Part shown: positions 55,629-64,000 of the stretch, in pieces
How the letters are laid out: every line of letters starts with the position of its first letter
Position numbering within the stretch: position 1 is the first letter of the stretch
Origin: Bacteroidota bacterium
Lineage (GTDB): Bacteria > Bacteroidota > Ignavibacteria > UBA10030
NCBI GenBank assembly: GCA_026416125.1
Contig: JAOAFT010000002.1
Span: forward strand, 150,773-214,772
Reading direction: 5' to 3'
Length of the DNA stretch: 64,000 bases
Made by a program: the position numbers and the translations under genes
Notes under the pieces: generated by a model
What the model was told of the DNA's origin: nothing
Databases searched by the model: none
The model's input: only the letters and a program-made list of their open reading frames with translations

Positions 55629-57206
55629 ATGCGTACACTGGACGAATGCGTTGAAACAGATGTCCTGGTCATAGGCACTGGTATCGCTGGCTGCATTGTC
55701 GCTCTTGAACTAGCTGATGCAGGTATCCATGTCACCCTCGTGACACGGTGTTCTCAACCAAACGAGTCAAATACAATGTATGCCCAAGGGGGCATCATTT
55801 TCACTGGCCCCGGTGATTCTCCAGAACTCCTCTCAGAAGACATACAAAACGCAGGTGCAAACATTTGCAATCCACGTGCTGTTACAATTCTTTCACAGGA
55901 AGGTCCATCCCTCGTACAAAAACTTCTCATAGAAAAGTATGGAGTCCCTTTCGATCGTACACCAACCGGTGAACTTGCACTTACGCGGGAAGGTGGACAT
56001 TCCGTAGCTCGTATCATTCACGTTTCGGATATGACTGGAAGCGCAATTGAAAACAAACTTATCGATGCTGTTTTAAACAACACTAACATTACTCTCTATA
56101 CAGAAACTACCGCTGTCGATCTCTTAACTCCAGCACACCACGCATACAATCGTTTAACAGTGTATGATCCCCCACGGTGTGTTGGGGCATATGTACTCAA
56201 CCAAAACACAGGACTTGTTCATCGGATACTTTCTCGTATGACGGTACTTGCCACCGGCGGAATTGGCCAAATATACCTTCGTACAACAAACCCACCAAGT
56301 GCACGTGGCGACGGTTTAGCAATGGCACATCGAGCAGGTGCTCGAACAATAAATTGTGAGTATGTTCAGTTTCATCCAACTGCATTCTATCAAGAACATG
56401 GTCCGTGCTTCTTAATCACAGAAGCCCTTCGTGGCGCTGGAGCAAGGCTCATCAACCAAAAAGGTGAACCTTTTATGGAGCGATATGATCCAGATTGGAA
56501 AGACCTTGCACCCCGTGACGTTGTAGCCCGAAGCATTCACCAAGAAATGCTTTTCCAAAACACCCCGAATGTGTACCTCGACGCAGCCTCGTACATTCCT
56601 GCCAATACACTGAAATCACAATTCCCGTATATCTACTCACGCTGCCTCGAGGCAGGTATTGACATCACTCAAGAACCCATACCTGTCGTACCGGCAGCCC
56701 ACTACTTCTGTGGAGGTGTATGGGTTGATGAGTGGGGTCAATCAACAATTAAAAATCTTTATGCAATCGGCGAAGTTTCTTGTACCGGTCTCCATGGTGC
56801 GAACCGTCTTGCTAGCACGTCGCTCCTTGAAGGACTCGTGTGGGGATACCGAGCAGCTAAACATATTCAACACACCATTCACGAAATTCAGCCTTTCCCT
56901 GCAGAACAAATTCCCCCATGGGAAGAAACGGGAACAACATTACCTGACTCCGCTCTTATTGCACAAGACATGAGTGTTATTAAACATATCATGTGGAATT
57001 ACACAGGTCTTATTCGAACAGTTGATCGACTCCAACGTGCACTCCGCGAACTTCTTCACCTTGAAACTGAAATTCAGCGTTTCTACCGTGCTGTAAAGCT
57101 TAACGATAGCATCATTGGGTTACGAAATGCAATTCGTTCGGCGATTATCATTACAACTGCCGCATGGGCAAACAAGAAAAGTATCGGATGCCACTACAGA
57201 GCGTAG
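55629..57206 (+). CDS. nadB: L-Aspartate oxidase
   Basis: 525 residues. It oxidises L-aspartate to iminoaspartate with FAD, feeding NadA. The dinucleotide site VLVIGTGIAGCIVALELADAG, the NTMYAQGGI loop, RRVIHVSD-like ARIIHVSDMTG, the catalytic QFHPTAFY and NLYAIGEVSCTGLHGANRLAS are present. Starts immediately after nadA; last of the three-gene NAD unit, 132 bases before the AhpD-like gene. The C-terminus ends in ordinary family sequence. Confidence 0.95.
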   Translation: MRTLDECVETDVLVIGTGIAGCIVALELADAGIHVTLVTRCSQPNESNTMYAQGGIIFTGPGDSPELLSEDIQNAGANICNPRAVTILSQEGPSLVQKLLIEKYGVPFDRTPTGELALTREGGHSVARIIHVSDMTGSAIENKLIDAVLNNTNITLYTETTAVDLLTPAHHAYNRLTVYDPPRCVGAYVLNQNTGLVHRILSRMTVLATGGIGQIYLRTTNPPSARGDGLAMAHRAGARTINCEYVQFHPTAFYQEHGPCFLITEALRGAGARLINQKGEPFMERYDPDWKDLAPRDVVARSIHQEMLFQNTPNVYLDAASYIPANTLKSQFPYIYSRCLEAGIDITQEPIPVVPAAHYFCGGVWVDEWGQSTIKNLYAIGEVSCTGLHGANRLASTSLLEGLVWGYRAAKHIQHTIHEIQPFPAEQIPPWEETGTTLPDSALIAQDMSVIKHIMWNYTGLIRTVDRLQRALRELLHLETEIQRFYRAVKLNDSIIGLRNAIRSAIIITTAAWANKKSIGCHYRA

Positions 57207-57338
57207 AATGCAGAATATATTGTACGCACTCGAGCACACACGGGTTGCAATGCACCTGCACGACAATGAGCACAATGCTCGTTACATCGGTTCAAAACAA
57301 TGTTTCGGTATCTATCAGTATCTATAAGGAGATCTCGT

Positions 57339-57698
57339 ATGATTTCTCACCTCGATCACTTCCGTGAGTACAGACAACGAATGAATGAACGCATCATGAA
57401 TATTAATCATCGTGGGATTAAACGCTTTTTCAATCTCGATACCCAAGCATACACAGATGGTGCCCTCGACGCAAAAACCAAAGAACTTCTTGGGCTCGTT
57501 GCATCGTGTGTACTTCGATGCAACGACTGTATCGACTATCACCTCATCCAATGCGTCAAAGCTGGTTGGACGGATGAAGAATTGTACGATGCTCTCAATG
57601 TTGCCCTCGTTATTGGCGGAAGCATCTTCATACCACACCTTCGCCATGCTATCGAGACACTCGATATTCTCCGGAATGAACAAAGACAACAGTTGTAA
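57339..57698 (+). CDS. Carboxymuconolactone decarboxylase/AhpD-like protein
   Basis: 119 residues from ATG 57339, chosen for AAGGAG seven bases upstream; the ORF-track start is earlier without such a site. The alkylhydroperoxidase core KTKELLGLVASCVLRCNDCIDYH holds C61-N-D-C64 and H68, the AhpD redox arrangement. It may reduce peroxide or act as a thiol oxidoreductase. It lies between nadB and the HELGH peptidase. Confidence 0.85.
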   Translation: MISHLDHFREYRQRMNERIMNINHRGIKRFFNLDTQAYTDGALDAKTKELLGLVASCVLRCNDCIDYHLIQCVKAGWTDEELYDALNVALVIGGSIFIPHLRHAIETLDILRNEQRQQL

Positions 57699-57725
57699 TC
57701 AGCATTCAAAACGTCTGGGTTATCA

Positions 57726-59798
57726 ATGAAATTCAGTCACTTACTATTCATCGGTATGGTTATTCCTATGGTACCAATGATTTCACATGCGAAGCAATCA
57801 CTCCCTTGGATGAACAGTACACTTTCGGCTCTCTCGAGAGAACTCACTGAACAGTATGGAACACAACAACAACAACGCATCCAACGTGGACTTGAGCAAG
57901 TTGCTCGATACTGGACCACTGAGGATGGTGATTCAATTGTATTCATAAACTTTGTTCGAAAGTACTTTGCCGGTACACCAGAGGTTCTCGACACACTCTT
58001 TTCGAAATGTGAATTCTACTTAGAACCACTTTTCGGATACATGGAAGAAATTACACGAAAACTCCGCGAACACATCGAACTTGATCGGGGCCCCATAACT
58101 CCAATTGACGAGCTATTCGGATCGTATGCACCAAATGCACACATCACAGAGGATTTCTTTAGAAATAAAATAGCATTTGCAGTATTACTAAACTTTCCCC
58201 TCACAACAGTCGAGGAACGATTAAACAATGGATTGTCCTGGACACGCAGACAATGGGCTGAAGTACGACTTGCACAACTCTTTGCTTACCGTATCCCTGC
58301 AACCGCATATCAAGCATTAGCAGAAGCTGCTTCCATTGCAGATCAATACATTTCAGAATACAATATTTTCATGCACCATGTACTCGATGAACAAGGAGAG
58401 CGACCATTTCCACCAGGGATGCGTTTGCTCTCACACTGGAATCTTCGAGATGAACTAAAAGCACAGTATTCCTCGCCAAAAGGAGGTATAGCAAAACAGC
58501 GTCTCATACAAAAAATTATGGAACGCATCGTTACACAAACAATTCCTGCAAGTGTTATTAATAATCCTACTGTAGACTGGAATCCATTTACAAACACTGT
58601 AACTCCGACGAAGGTTTTCGATGTACCTCAGAGTTCTATAGCAGTAGTTCAAAGTACATTCGAACGGGAACCAGATACACGATATGCAATGCTCCTCAAA
58701 ACATTTCAAGCTGCACGGGGACTTGATCCCTACTGCCCGCTAGCTCCCTCGCACATGGCACGTCGTTTCAATGAAGAACGAGAAATACCCGAACTATATG
58801 TACGTTACCTTCTCGAAAGTATTCTCTCATCACCTGTCGTACCACGAGTAGCGAAGCTTATCGAACATCGACTACAACGCCCCCTCGAACCATTCGATAT
58901 TTGGTACAATGGATTCAAACCACAATCAAAGTTTACGCAAGAAGAGCTCGACCAACGTGTCCAACAGAAATATCCATCGCTCGACGCTTTCACAACCGAT
59001 GTTCCAAACATACTTATAACTCTTGGATTTGATGAATCTACTGCTCATACGATCGCTTCCCACCTTACCGTTGAAGCAGCTCGTGGTGCTGGTCACGCTG
59101 CTGGCGCAGCGATGCGCACTGCAAAAGCTCGGCTCCGCACGCGAGTTGGTTCCAATGGGATGAACTATAAAAGCTTCAATATTGCGATGCATGAACTCGG
59201 TCACAACGTCGAACAAATCCTCTCGCTCAACAAAATCGATTTCTACTTCCTCAACGGGGTACCAAACGTAGCTTTCACAGAAGCAATTGCGTTTCTCTTT
59301 CAATCAAGGGATCTTGAAATTCTTGGCTTGCAGAACAACGATCCAATTGCAGACGCACTCTTCACACTCAATGACTTCTGGGCAACATACGAAATTGCTG
59401 GTGTTGCATTGGTTGACATGGATGTGTGGCGATGGATGTATGAGCACCCTACTGCAACACCTGAAGAACTTCGAGAAGCTACATTAGCAATTGCCCGAAA
59501 GATTTGGAATACATACTACGCTCCCATTTTCAATAGAAGAGATATCGAGCTCCTTGCTATCTACTCCCACCTCATTGATGCGTTTCTCTACCTTCCCGAC
59601 TACCCACTAGGACACATCATAGCCCATCAGATAGAAGAGTACATTAGCAAACATCCGCCATTTGGAAAACAAATTGTGCGTATGGTAACTTTTGGAAAAT
59701 TATCGCCTCAACTTTGGATGAAACACGCGACAGGACAAGAACTTTCTGTAAAGCCTTTCATTCAAGCAACTGAAAATGCATTAAAATACTTTGAGTAA
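57726..59798 (+). CDS. Exported HELGH zinc metallopeptidase, M3-like
   Basis: 690 residues with a signal peptide (LLFIGMVIPMVPMISHA). A zinc site H489-ELG-H493 lies in FNIAMHELGHNVEQ, with a likely third ligand E519 in VAFTEAIAFLFQ 26 residues later, the gluzincin pattern of the M2/M3/M32 families. The 480-residue N-terminal part is mostly helical with no recognised domain. I cannot assign a peptidase family with confidence or a substrate. It lies 27 bases after the AhpD-like gene; the next gene starts about 150 bases on. Confidence 0.7.
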   Translation: MKFSHLLFIGMVIPMVPMISHAKQSLPWMNSTLSALSRELTEQYGTQQQQRIQRGLEQVARYWTTEDGDSIVFINFVRKYFAGTPEVLDTLFSKCEFYLEPLFGYMEEITRKLREHIELDRGPITPIDELFGSYAPNAHITEDFFRNKIAFAVLLNFPLTTVEERLNNGLSWTRRQWAEVRLAQLFAYRIPATAYQALAEAASIADQYISEYNIFMHHVLDEQGERPFPPGMRLLSHWNLRDELKAQYSSPKGGIAKQRLIQKIMERIVTQTIPASVINNPTVDWNPFTNTVTPTKVFDVPQSSIAVVQSTFEREPDTRYAMLLKTFQAARGLDPYCPLAPSHMARRFNEEREIPELYVRYLLESILSSPVVPRVAKLIEHRLQRPLEPFDIWYNGFKPQSKFTQEELDQRVQQKYPSLDAFTTDVPNILITLGFDESTAHTIASHLTVEAARGAGHAAGAAMRTAKARLRTRVGSNGMNYKSFNIAMHELGHNVEQILSLNKIDFYFLNGVPNVAFTEAIAFLFQSRDLEILGLQNNDPIADALFTLNDFWATYEIAGVALVDMDVWRWMYEHPTATPEELREATLAIARKIWNTYYAPIFNRRDIELLAIYSHLIDAFLYLPDYPLGHIIAHQIEEYISKHPPFGKQIVRMVTFGKLSPQLWMKHATGQELSVKPFIQATENALKYFE

Positions 59799-59952
59799 CT
59801 GGCATATTCTGTTTTCGGTACCTTGCAGTAACTCACATGCTTCATCAGGCGAAAACATCAATACAATATAGACTCAATATTCTCCGAAAGATCTGAATCT
59901 ACAAATAATTCCATGGCATCACATTAATAAACACATGAAAGGGAAAAATATT

Positions 59953-60177
59953 ATGAAATGTAATATGGGATTAGTAGACAGAATAGTGCGATTAATAGCT
60001 GCCATAGTTTTCGGCTTACTGTATTACTATGAAGTTGTTAGCGGTCCATTCGGTATTGTTCTTTTAGTTATTGGTGGTACCTTCATTATTACAAGCGCAG
60101 TAGGTTATTGTCCACTGTATGTACCATTGAGAATTTCAACTGTGTGCTCAAAACCGTCTAACAACTCTCCACAGTAA
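59953..60177 (+). CDS. DUF2892 (YgaP-type) membrane protein
   Basis: 74 residues from ATG 59953 (AAGGGA upstream); the ORF-track start six codons earlier is possible. Sequence MGLVDRIVRLIAAI then FGIVLLVIGGTFIITSAVGYCPLY matches DUF2892, two short membrane segments with the GYCPLY ending. In other bacteria this domain is fused to or beside rhodanese (YgaP), linking it to sulfur or redox handling. It lies 238 bases upstream of cydA. Confidence 0.85.
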   Translation: MKCNMGLVDRIVRLIAAIVFGLLYYYEVVSGPFGIVLLVIGGTFIITSAVGYCPLYVPLRISTVCSKPSNNSPQ

Positions 60178-60415
60178 AGTAATAGGAATGATACTGAGCT
60201 CTGTTTCTGTTCGATGTATATTAAACAGAATGTCAAGGTACATTTCCAGGGGTAATCTCTACCTCTCAGGTACTTAGCATACAAAGATTAATTTAATGAA
60301 CCACGATTATCTTGAAGTAGGTGAAGATTTTACCTCTATTCCTTCAACCACCATAAATATCTTTTACTTTTCAAAAATTTATGTATATTGCTCCTAAACA
60401 ATTGAAGGAGTTGCT

Positions 60416-61756
60416 ATGGAGGACGCGCTTCTTTTAGGGCGATTACAATTTGCTTTCACAATAACATTCCACTACATCTACCCTCAACTCACAATGGGGC
60501 TTGCACTCCTCATTGTAGTGTTTAAAGTGCTTGCACTCAAACGGAACGACGAACACCTAAACACCACTGCACGGTTCTGGGGAAAAATCTTCGGAATTAG
60601 TTTTCTCTTTGGAGTCATTACCGGAATTCCTATGGAGTTCCAATTCGGTACGAATTGGGCATTGTTTTCAACCTTTGCAGGAGGTGTCATCGGACAAACA
60701 CTCGCAATGGAAGGCATCTTCGCATTCTTCCTCGAGTCAACGTTCCTTGGAATATTCCTCTATGGCGAAAAACGTTTTGGTCAAAAAGTACATCTTGCAA
60801 GTGCTATCCTTGTCTTCCTCGGAGCATGGCTTTCTGCCTACTTCATTGTTGCAACAAATGCCTGGATGCAACATCCAGTTGCCTATACCATTGCAACCGA
60901 CGGTTCTGTTCACCTCAATGATTTCTTTGGTTTACTCTTTAATCCTTGGCTTCTTTGGCAATACACACATACGATGTGTGCTTCAATGGTTACTGCTTCG
61001 TTTGTTGTCGTCGCTGTAGGTGCTTACTATCTCCTTAAAAACCACTATACTGAATACGGTAAAACCTTTCTACGGTATGGACTCATTGCTGCAACTATTT
61101 CATCAATACTCGTGGTGGTACCAACGGGTGATGGACAGGTAAAAGAAGTCTATCGGCATAAAACTTCCCAATTTTCTGCTATGGAAGGCGTCTTCCATAC
61201 AAAAGAAGGTGCCGATTTCGTGATTATAGGTATCCCTAACGTTGATTCAATGCGAGTCGACTATAAAATATCGATTCCATACGTTCTGAGTCTTATGACC
61301 CACTTAGATCCCAAAGCTCCTATAAAGGGACTCAACGATTTCCCGCGTGAGCACTGGCCCGCTCATGTTGAACTTGTTTTCTATAGTTATCGAGCAATGA
61401 TTCTTCTCGGCATTCTTTTCGTTTCGCTCACACTTGTCTCGCTTTTTCTTTGGTGGAAGAAAAAACTTTTTACGGAGCGTTGGCTTCTTCGAATTCTAAC
61501 CCTTTCCTTTCCTTTACCATACCTAGCAAATACAGCGGGGTGGATGACTGCTGAAATTGGACGACAACCATGGCTTGTATATGGCTTAATGCTAACTAAA
61601 GATGGGCTTTCCCCATTTGTTTCACCACAACAGAGTTTATTTTCATTGATTGGTTTTGTCTCACTCTACACTCTGTTTGGAATACTCTATATCATACTTA
61701 TCATAAAGAAAGTGCGGAAAGGTCCTGAGGTTGATAGCACACACGTGTATTCATAA
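60416..61756 (+). CDS. cydA: Cytochrome bd quinol oxidase subunit I
   Basis: 446 residues; GAAGGAG just before ATG. H19 in TFHYIYPQLTMG is the high-spin haem ligand as in E. coli; conserved EGIFAFFLESTFLG, the GDGQVKEVYRHKTSQFSAMEG quinol-side segment and GWMTAEIGRQPW are present. The Q-loop is short, so it is a small CydA of the kind found outside enterobacteria. It reduces oxygen with high affinity. Confidence 0.95.
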   Translation: MEDALLLGRLQFAFTITFHYIYPQLTMGLALLIVVFKVLALKRNDEHLNTTARFWGKIFGISFLFGVITGIPMEFQFGTNWALFSTFAGGVIGQTLAMEGIFAFFLESTFLGIFLYGEKRFGQKVHLASAILVFLGAWLSAYFIVATNAWMQHPVAYTIATDGSVHLNDFFGLLFNPWLLWQYTHTMCASMVTASFVVVAVGAYYLLKNHYTEYGKTFLRYGLIAATISSILVVVPTGDGQVKEVYRHKTSQFSAMEGVFHTKEGADFVIIGIPNVDSMRVDYKISIPYVLSLMTHLDPKAPIKGLNDFPREHWPAHVELVFYSYRAMILLGILFVSLTLVSLFLWWKKKLFTERWLLRILTLSFPLPYLANTAGWMTAEIGRQPWLVYGLMLTKDGLSPFVSPQQSLFSLIGFVSLYTLFGILYIILIIKKVRKGPEVDSTHVYS

Positions 61757-61774
61757 TTCGCAACAAGGTGTACT

Positions 61775-62818
61775 ATGGAAACTATCTGGTTCATTAATGT
61801 TACATTCATGTTTGGAATGTACATAGTGCTCGATGGATTTGATCTCGGAGCTGGTATTCTCCATCTGTTTCTTGCACGTTCCGACGCTGAACGTCGAACA
61901 ATCCTTAGAACAATCGGCCCATTCTGGGATGGTAATGAAGTATGGTTGCTTGCAGCTGGGGGAACACTCTACTTCGCTTTTCCCCTTGTGTATGCATCGC
62001 TCTTCAGTGGATTTTACATCCCCCTTATGCTTGTCCTCTGGTTACTAATGTTCCGCGCTCTTGGTATTGAATTACGTCATCAATCAACCAAGCAAGCATG
62101 GATTGCTTTTTGGGATACTGCGTTTTGTATAGCAAGTTTACTCATAACGTTCCTCCTTGGTGTTGCCTTTGGTAACATTCTCCGTGGTCTCCCATTAACC
62201 GAAAATGGTTACTTTCAAATACCTCTCATTTCATCATTTTCAGTACATAGCAACGTTGGTATTCTCGATTGGTTCACTATACTGTGTGGTCTTTTTTCTG
62301 TTGCTGCTCTTACGTCCCACGGAGCTCAGTACATTGCAGTAAAGACAGTGAATTCACTCCGTCAACGGGCTACTACAGTCGCACGAAAAAGCTGGTACAT
62401 CACCATTGTACTCCTTGTTGCAATACTAATAACGCTCTTGCTCATGAACAACCAATTTTTCTCAAACTTCTTACGTTATCCCTTTGGACTTGTTCTCCCA
62501 GTTCTCATACTCGGTACATTTGTAGCTATCCGCGTATTTAATCAGAAAGACCAGTTACGTCCTGCATTTGTAAGCTCATCCCTATTCCTATTCTTTACAT
62601 TTCTTACATTTGCATTTTGCCTCTACCCTACACTTCTCCCTTCATTATCCACGAGTAATCCAAGTATAACTATTTACACAGCTGCAGCTGAACCGTATGG
62701 ACTTTCCGTTGGACTTGCATGGTGGATTTTCGGGATCATTCTTGTTATTGGATATTTTGTTTACGTTTATCGGGCATTCCGTGGTCCTGTTATTCCTAGC
62801 GAACATGAAGGATATTGA
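61775..62818 (+). CDS. cydB: Cytochrome bd quinol oxidase subunit II
   Basis: 347 residues with eight membrane segments. FGMYIVLDGFDLGAGILHL, GPFWDGNEVWLLAAGG and the RALGIELRHQ segment are the usual CydB signatures. It follows cydA by 18 bases. Together they form the bd oxidase; a CydX small subunit was not seen. Confidence 0.95.
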   Translation: METIWFINVTFMFGMYIVLDGFDLGAGILHLFLARSDAERRTILRTIGPFWDGNEVWLLAAGGTLYFAFPLVYASLFSGFYIPLMLVLWLLMFRALGIELRHQSTKQAWIAFWDTAFCIASLLITFLLGVAFGNILRGLPLTENGYFQIPLISSFSVHSNVGILDWFTILCGLFSVAALTSHGAQYIAVKTVNSLRQRATTVARKSWYITIVLLVAILITLLLMNNQFFSNFLRYPFGLVLPVLILGTFVAIRVFNQKDQLRPAFVSSSLFLFFTFLTFAFCLYPTLLPSLSTSNPSITIYTAAAEPYGLSVGLAWWIFGIILVIGYFVYVYRAFRGPVIPSEHEGY

Positions 62819-62857
62819 AGGATCGTTGTTATAATTCATGCATCATATTAATAAATT

Positions 62858-63553
62858 ATGTATTCACGGAAATATGAACGAGGTGCCGTGGCAATACAAT
62901 TTTTAGAACACATATCAACAGAAGAGATTCAAAAACGTTTACAGAAGTTATACCATCCTGTTTCAATTCTTCTTTTTATAGAGAACGAGAATGAGAATTG
63001 TTCAACAACAGAAGCATTTTTAAAAACACTCTCGAAACTATCGGATGGGAAAGTCAATCTTGATGTACGAAGTACCGATATACCTCTTTCAAGTCAACGT
63101 AAGCACGATGTGTACCATGTACCAACGTTGCTCATCGAAACCAAAGAGGGGTCAACAATACGCTTCACTGGTACACCAGGCGGCTACGAAACGATCGCTC
63201 TTCTCCACACAATCGAAACACTCGGGACATACCAGCACAGTGTAAGTGACGACACGCTTCAGAAGCTCACAACAATACGGCAGCCACTCTATATAAAAGT
63301 ATTTGTTACACCAACGTGTCCCTACTGTCCACGAACTGTTACCCTCGTTCATCAGCTTGCATTCCTAAACTCAAACATTAGTTCAGAGATGGTAGAGGTA
63401 ACTGAGTTCCCTGATCTAGCTGAACGATATGAAGTCTATGGCGTTCCACACATTGTCATCAATGAAAACCACCACTTTGAAGGGAATCTCCCCGAAACCT
63501 TGTTTATGGAGCAGGTATTGACAGCCTATAAAAAATTATATTCACAAGGTTAA
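62858..63553 (+). CDS. Two-domain thioredoxin-like protein (protein disulfide oxidoreductase type)
   Basis: 231 residues from ATG 62858; a GTG at 62888 with GAGG nearby is an alternative. Two thioredoxin folds: the N-terminal has ENENCSTTEAF, where C48 is kept but the second redox cysteine is T51; the C-terminal has VTPTCPYCPRT, C154-P-Y-C157, and FPDLAERYEVYGVPHIVIN with the cis-proline. The domain pattern is like PDO and the AhpF N-terminal domain. It probably handles thiol-disulfide exchange. It lies 39 bases after cydB and 10 bases before the OsmC gene. Confidence 0.85.
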   Translation: MYSRKYERGAVAIQFLEHISTEEIQKRLQKLYHPVSILLFIENENENCSTTEAFLKTLSKLSDGKVNLDVRSTDIPLSSQRKHDVYHVPTLLIETKEGSTIRFTGTPGGYETIALLHTIETLGTYQHSVSDDTLQKLTTIRQPLYIKVFVTPTCPYCPRTVTLVHQLAFLNSNISSEMVEVTEFPDLAERYEVYGVPHIVINENHHFEGNLPETLFMEQVLTAYKKLYSQG

Positions 63554-63563
63554 AGGTACTACG

Positions 63564-64000
63564 ATGGAACAAAAAGTATATCTTCGCCAAGTGAAAGGTT
63601 CAACACTTCTGGCGAAAGGAAAGAGCAATCACTGGGTTGTACTCGACACGAAGGAAGAAACCGGTGGATCGAATGCTGGTTCTACACCTAAAGAACTTTT
63701 ACTTATGGCTCTTGCAGGTTGTACATCAATGGATGTGATCACCATTCTCAAGAAAAAACGTGCACCTCTTTTAGGTTATGAATGCATTATTTCTGCCGAA
63801 GAAGCACATGAGCATCCTAAGAAGTATACAGCACTTCATGTCGAGTATGTTTTTTATGGTGATGGTATACATCCTAACGATGTTGAACATGCTATTGAGC
63901 TCTCACGCACGAAATATTGTTCAGTATCAGCACAGCTCGAAGCAGGTGTACCGATAACGCATTCGTACCGGATTGAACCAGCAAACAAGTTACACGGTGA
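63564..64000 (+). CDS. OsmC/Ohr-family protein, partial (cut by window edge)
   Basis: 145 codons, incomplete at the window end; absent from the ORF track because no stop is reached. MEQKVYLRQVKG begins ten bases after the previous gene. NAGSTPKELLLMALAGCTSMDVITIL carries the first active-site cysteine, and a second cysteine in TKYCSVSAQLEAGVPI. OsmC proteins reduce organic hydroperoxides. Probably co-transcribed with the thioredoxin-like gene. Confidence 0.9.
   Translation, partial: MEQKVYLRQVKGSTLLAKGKSNHWVVLDTKEETGGSNAGSTPKELLLMALAGCTSMDVITILKKKRAPLLGYECIISAEEAHEHPKKYTALHVEYVFYGDGIHPNDVEHAIELSRTKYCSVSAQLEAGVPITHSYRIEPANKLHG

Noticed and set aside
57115-57327. ORF spanning the end of nadB and the gap before the AhpD-like gene
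   Set aside because: Mostly in nadB in another frame, with no ribosome site or recognised sequence.
60204-60230. TTCTGTT / AACAGAA inverted repeat upstream of cydA
   Set aside because: AT-rich, widely spaced and not followed by T; may be chance. No FNR-like box was recognised.
1-64000. CRISPR arrays, insertion sequences, prophage or integrase genes
   Set aside because: No regular direct repeats, transposase or integrase-like ORF was seen in either strand.

Overview
The window looks like ordinary chromosome of a moderately AT-rich Gram-negative bacterium of the Bacteroidota-Chlorobiota-Ignavibacteriota (FCB) assemblage. This is inferred from gene content, since there is no 16S here. Pointers are a PorQ-type protein (type IX secretion), meso-diaminopimelate dehydrogenase beside lysA, a KorDABC-type 2-oxoacid:ferredoxin oxidoreductase, a large LptD-like outer-membrane protein and the TolC/MacA/MacB export genes. 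I see no rRNA, CRISPR array, transposase, integrase, phage gene or replication origin. There are two tRNA genes, Pro(CGG) and Val(TAC).

Layout. 1-4.8 kb: plus-strand efflux operon (TolC end, adaptor, ATPase, two MacB-like permeases) closed by a candidate terminator. 4.9-11.7 kb: cupin, porQ (minus), adenosine deaminase, a metallo-beta-lactamase-fold hydrolase and two GT-C-like membrane proteins, the first clearly AT-rich. 11.8-26.1 kb, all minus: ddh-lysA, an exported flavodoxin-like protein, tRNA-Pro, a folP-GT2-pcm-miaA overlapping operon, an M28 peptidase, and an arabinose operon (galM-araB-GH127-araD-HAD phosphatase) that lacks araA. 26.3-28.0 kb: purU and a SpoU methyltransferase. 28.0-41 kb, mostly minus: GT4 and ccmF, a CoA-transferase, alanine dehydrogenase, korDABC, ychF, nfo, tRNA-Val, a one-domain asparaginase and a class V aminotransferase. 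41-44 kb: LptD-like protein and a GT2. 44-47 kb, minus: a thioredoxin-DipZ-like protein, argD-like aminotransferase, coaE and a small ORF. 47-64 kb, plus: acyl-CoA synthetase, dinB, truA with two coupled small unknown genes, an orphan DNA methyltransferase, nadC-nadA-nadB, an AhpD-like protein, an exported HELGH peptidase, a DUF2892 protein, cydAB, a two-domain thioredoxin-like protein and the start of an OsmC gene.

How it fits together. GH127 would release L-arabinose outside the cytoplasm; GalM, AraB and AraD then handle the sugar inside, with isomerase and transporter presumably elsewhere. Alanine dehydrogenase, KorDABC and the CoA-transferase form a block for oxidising amino acids through 2-oxoacids to acyl-CoA and reduced ferredoxin. 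cydAB, the thioredoxin-like protein and OsmC form an oxygen/thiol-stress block. nadCAB makes NAD de novo from aspartate.

The least explained items are the ATGA-coupled cysteine-rich 61-residue ORF and its secreted partner behind truA, the SxxC thioredoxin fused to a DipZ-like domain, the twin-arginine flavodoxin-like protein, the lone DNA methyltransferase, the HELGH peptidase and the one-domain asparaginase. I did not find a clearly new multi-gene system; the truA-linked pair is the best candidate for undescribed biology. Start sites were moved from the ORF-track starts wherever a Shine-Dalgarno sequence or an ATGA overlap pointed to a later codon.
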